A DNA stretch of 16,224 bases from Ferroglobus sp. (GTDB lineage Archaea > Halobacteriota > Archaeoglobi > Archaeoglobales > Archaeoglobaceae). Under the pieces are notes generated by a model. That model was not told where the DNA came from, made no database searches, and saw nothing but the letters and a program-made list of their open reading frames with translations. This document shows, piece after piece, positions 15,019 through 16,224 of the stretch; position 1 is the stretch's first letter, and each line of letters opens with the position of its first letter. The translations under genes were made by a program, and so were the position numbers. The stretch spans positions 1-16,224 of the forward strand of contig WAQS01000227.1 of assembly GCA_015520115.1 (NCBI GenBank), read 5' to 3'.

Positions 15019-15026
15019 CTTTTTTG
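15019..15026 (+). terminator. T-tract terminator after tRNA-Phe
   Basis: A run of six T bases directly after the discriminator base and one C, the common archaeal RNA polymerase termination signal. No hairpin beyond the tRNA itself is needed. Confidence 0.5.
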
Positions 15027-15097
15027 AGTTCTAATCCCTACCATAATTTTTAGAGTGTGGTGTAAAGACGTAAGCTTTTTTCTTTCCGATTAATTAC

Positions 15098-15498
15098 ATG
15101 TTAAGTCTGGTTGGGAGGGTTGTAGTGAACAACAAGCAAAGAAAAGAAAAACTTCGGGAATTGCTTGATAGCCTTCCTGAATATTGTATGGAATAGAGAA
15201 TCCTCGAATGTCTTAGCTTTCGTCTTTTTTGTTGAGCTGTTGAAGGAGAAAGTGAGCAAAAACGGTAAACCTTTGGAACAGAAGATGGATTGGCAGGACG
15301 AGAACAATGAGGAGTGAGATAAACGACACTTCCCTCAGATGTTACAACTGTTAAAGCTCCAAGCTTGAGATGATCCCCTTTGAGCCCAACGAAAATAAAG
15401 CTCTCAAAATCTATCGATGTAAGGACTGCAGAGACACCAAAAGAACGTCGTTTAATCTTTTTACTCTCTATCGGCAGTTAAGTTTGGGATTATGTTAG
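15098..15498 (+). pseudogene. Broken coding debris, TnpB-like zinc-ribbon remnant
   Basis: Several out-of-frame open pieces lie in this stretch. Frame from ATG 15098 runs 32 codons (KQRKEKLRELLDSLPEYC) to TAG. A second frame, 15129-15314, reads VLAFVFFVELLKEKVSKNG and ends with TGA at 15315. A third, from 15307, reads EINDTSLRCYNC, meets TAA at 15352, then continues through KALKIYRCKDCRDTKRTSFN to TAG at 15496. The last piece has a four-cysteine ribbon (codons 15340, 15349, 15418, 15427) preceded by TS and followed by RD...NL, the order found in the C-terminal zinc finger of TnpB of IS200/IS605-type elements. Stops and frame changes show it is not functional. Attribution to TnpB is tentative; another zinc-ribbon transposase is possible. 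Confidence 0.45.
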
Positions 15499-15504
15499 GA
15501 CGGT

Positions 15505-15642
15505 TTTTTAGTTATTCTAAAAACGATATGCACGAAGGAAACTCCCAACGGTTGTCAATCGGGTGCATAAGGGTGAAGTCTTCACTTCCGCACGAACGAA
15601 ACCTTCACGAACTTGTATGTATAGTTAGACTCCTCTAGTCTA
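15505..15642 (+). repeat. Cluster of three short hairpins downstream of the debris
   Basis: Three perfect inverted repeats occur in 138 bases with no supported gene: TTTTTAG/CTAAAAA (15505-15511 and 15517-15523), GTGAAG/CTTCAC (15573-15578 and 15580-15585, one-base centre), and TAGACT/AGTCTA (15626-15631 and 15637-15642). In addition GCACGAAGGAAAC (15530-15542) recurs with one mismatch at 15590-15602. IS200/IS605-type ends carry hairpins rather than terminal inverted repeats, so this may be the right end of the decayed element. It could equally be random AT-rich sequence. Confidence 0.35.
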
Positions 15643-15675
15643 TCAGCTAATGTCGGCGGAAAGTTAAGGCATAAG

Positions 15676-15682
15676 TTTATAA
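15676..15682 (+). promoter_or_regulatory. TATA box for the toxin-antitoxin pair
   Basis: TTTATAA is centred about 28 bases before ATG 15707, with no Shine-Dalgarno near the start, so a leaderless transcript is expected. This is one of the clearest TATA boxes in the window. Confidence 0.55.
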
Positions 15683-15706
15683 CTCTCGAAAAATGTATTT
15701 TACCGT

Positions 15707-15931
15707 ATGGAAGCGCAAATAATCGAAGCTGGAAAAGTAATAGACCCAAACGAAAAAGTGATTGTCTGGAAGATAGGTGAATACCTTCTGATAAAAAAGG
15801 TTGATGAAAGAAAGATCTTAGAGAAAGTTAACGAAAATAGAGAGAGACTGGACAGAGAAAACAAATTATTGCCGGACGAGGAGGTAGTTAAACTCGTGAA
15901 GGAGGCTAGAGAAGAGTGGAAAAAGTTGTAA
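15707..15931 (+). CDS. Small antitoxin-like protein upstream of PIN toxin (VapB-like)
   Basis: A 74-residue charged protein. The N-terminal half has strands that could form an AbrB-like swapped hairpin (VIDPNEKVIVWKIGEYLLIK), used for DNA binding and autoregulation in VapB antitoxins; the C-terminal half is a long charged helix (RERLDRENKLLPDEEVVKLV) typical of toxin-wrapping tails. Its stop lies inside the start of the PIN gene (16-base overlap), the usual antitoxin-first order. No sequence motif proves the family; assignment rests mainly on size and position. Confidence 0.7.
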   Translation: MEAQIIEAGKVIDPNEKVIVWKIGEYLLIKKVDERKILEKVNENRERLDRENKLLPDEEVVKLVKEAREEWKKL

Positions 15932-16224
15932 TTGACACATCAGTAATTGTGGCAGCGTTGATTTCGAAAAAAAGAGGATCCTACAAGCTGATATCTCTTC
16001 TTGTCGAGGACAAAGTTCAAAATTATGTTAGCAGGGAAATTTTAGACGAGTATTTCCGAATTCTTATAACAAAGTTGGCTGAATTCTATCCTGTTGAAAC
16101 TCTTTTAGAGTTTTACGTGCTCTTGGAAAAAAATCTAAAATTGTAGATCCCCAAGAGCAATTCAACCTGTGCAGGGATAGGGAGGATAATAAGTTTTTAG
16201 ATGTTGTGTACTCTTCAAAGGCAC
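15916..16224 (+). pseudogene. PIN-domain toxin (COG1569-like), frameshifted, 3' end outside window
   Basis: PIN-domain ribonuclease toxin of a type II toxin-antitoxin pair. GTG 15916 gives VVIDTSVIVAALISKKRGSY, with the first catalytic Asp7, then a helical part up to residue 76 where the frame meets TAG at 16144. In the next frame the sequence goes on as KIVDPQEQFNLCRDREDNKF, which holds the conserved CRDxxDNKFL block of COG1569 proteins with further catalytic aspartates. Adding one A to the A7 run at 16127-16133 would join both parts (EKKSKIVDP). So the gene is one base short there, by mutation, sequencing error or slippage. A GGAGG lies about 11 bases before the GTG. It runs to the window end without a stop. 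Confidence 0.8.

Noticed and set aside
15101..15307. 68-codon open frame on the - strand in the debris region
   Set aside because: The translation is Phe/Ser/Lys-rich with no motif, and the + strand pieces in the same place look more like real, broken protein.
15530..15602. GCACGAAGGAAAC at 15530 and its one-mismatch copy at 15590, considered as CRISPR-like repeats
   Set aside because: Only two imperfect 13-base copies are present, with no third copy at the same spacing and no cas genes.
15529..15639. 36-codon + strand frame starting MHEGNSQRLSIG
   Set aside because: Too short, it lies across hairpins and a near-direct repeat, and has no family likeness I can name; treated as part of the debris.

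Overview
This window reads as chromosomal DNA of a hyperthermophilic archaeon, most likely a member of the Archaeoglobales (Archaeoglobus, Ferroglobus or Geoglobus type). The reasons are the archaeal anaerobic cobalamin genes, a methanofuran-type ATP-grasp ligase, futalosine-pathway menaquinone biosynthesis (MqnD), an archaeal methionyl-tRNA synthetase with a fused C-terminal tRNA-binding domain, TATA boxes 20-30 bases before start codons, and many 4-base ATGA gene overlaps. The genus is inference from gene content; no 16S rRNA is present.

Region 1 (1-4428, + strand) is the downstream part of a cobalamin operon: the end of cbiG, then cbiH, cbiC, cbiD and cbiE. A small MJ0936-like metallophosphoesterase and a two-part MoaE (molybdopterin synthase large subunit) follow. 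Genes overlap or nearly touch throughout, so one transcript is likely. CbiC appears to lack its usual catalytic histidine.

Region 2 (4411-9455, - strand) runs leuA, tatD, then a cassette of four genes, each joined to the next by an ATGA overlap: NYN-domain nuclease-like protein, MfnD-like ATP-grasp ligase, dolichyl-phosphate-type family 2 glycosyltransferase, and a zinc-ribbon DUF2103 protein. It converges on moaE with overlapping stop codons.

Region 3 (9456-14124) starts with a decayed small gene. On the - strand come metG, an unrecognised 96-residue gene and a GNAT acetyltransferase, probably co-transcribed. A DUF2258 archaeal protein diverges from metG across a 74-base promoter region. 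It converges with mqnD, again with overlapping stops.

Region 4 (14125-16224) is accessory. A HEPN/nucleotidyltransferase pair lies upstream of mqnD. An intact tRNA-Phe(GAA) follows, then about 680 bases of broken coding fragments, including a TnpB-like zinc ribbon, and hairpins. Last is a VapB-like/PIN toxin-antitoxin pair whose PIN gene carries a one-base frameshift in an A7 run and runs off the window end. tRNA, debris and toxin-antitoxin together suggest a worn integration hotspot.

No CRISPR array or clearly new multi-gene system is visible. The least explained items are the NYN/MfnD/glycosyltransferase/DUF2103 cassette, the MoaE N-terminal domain, the CbiC substitution and the debris after the tRNA.
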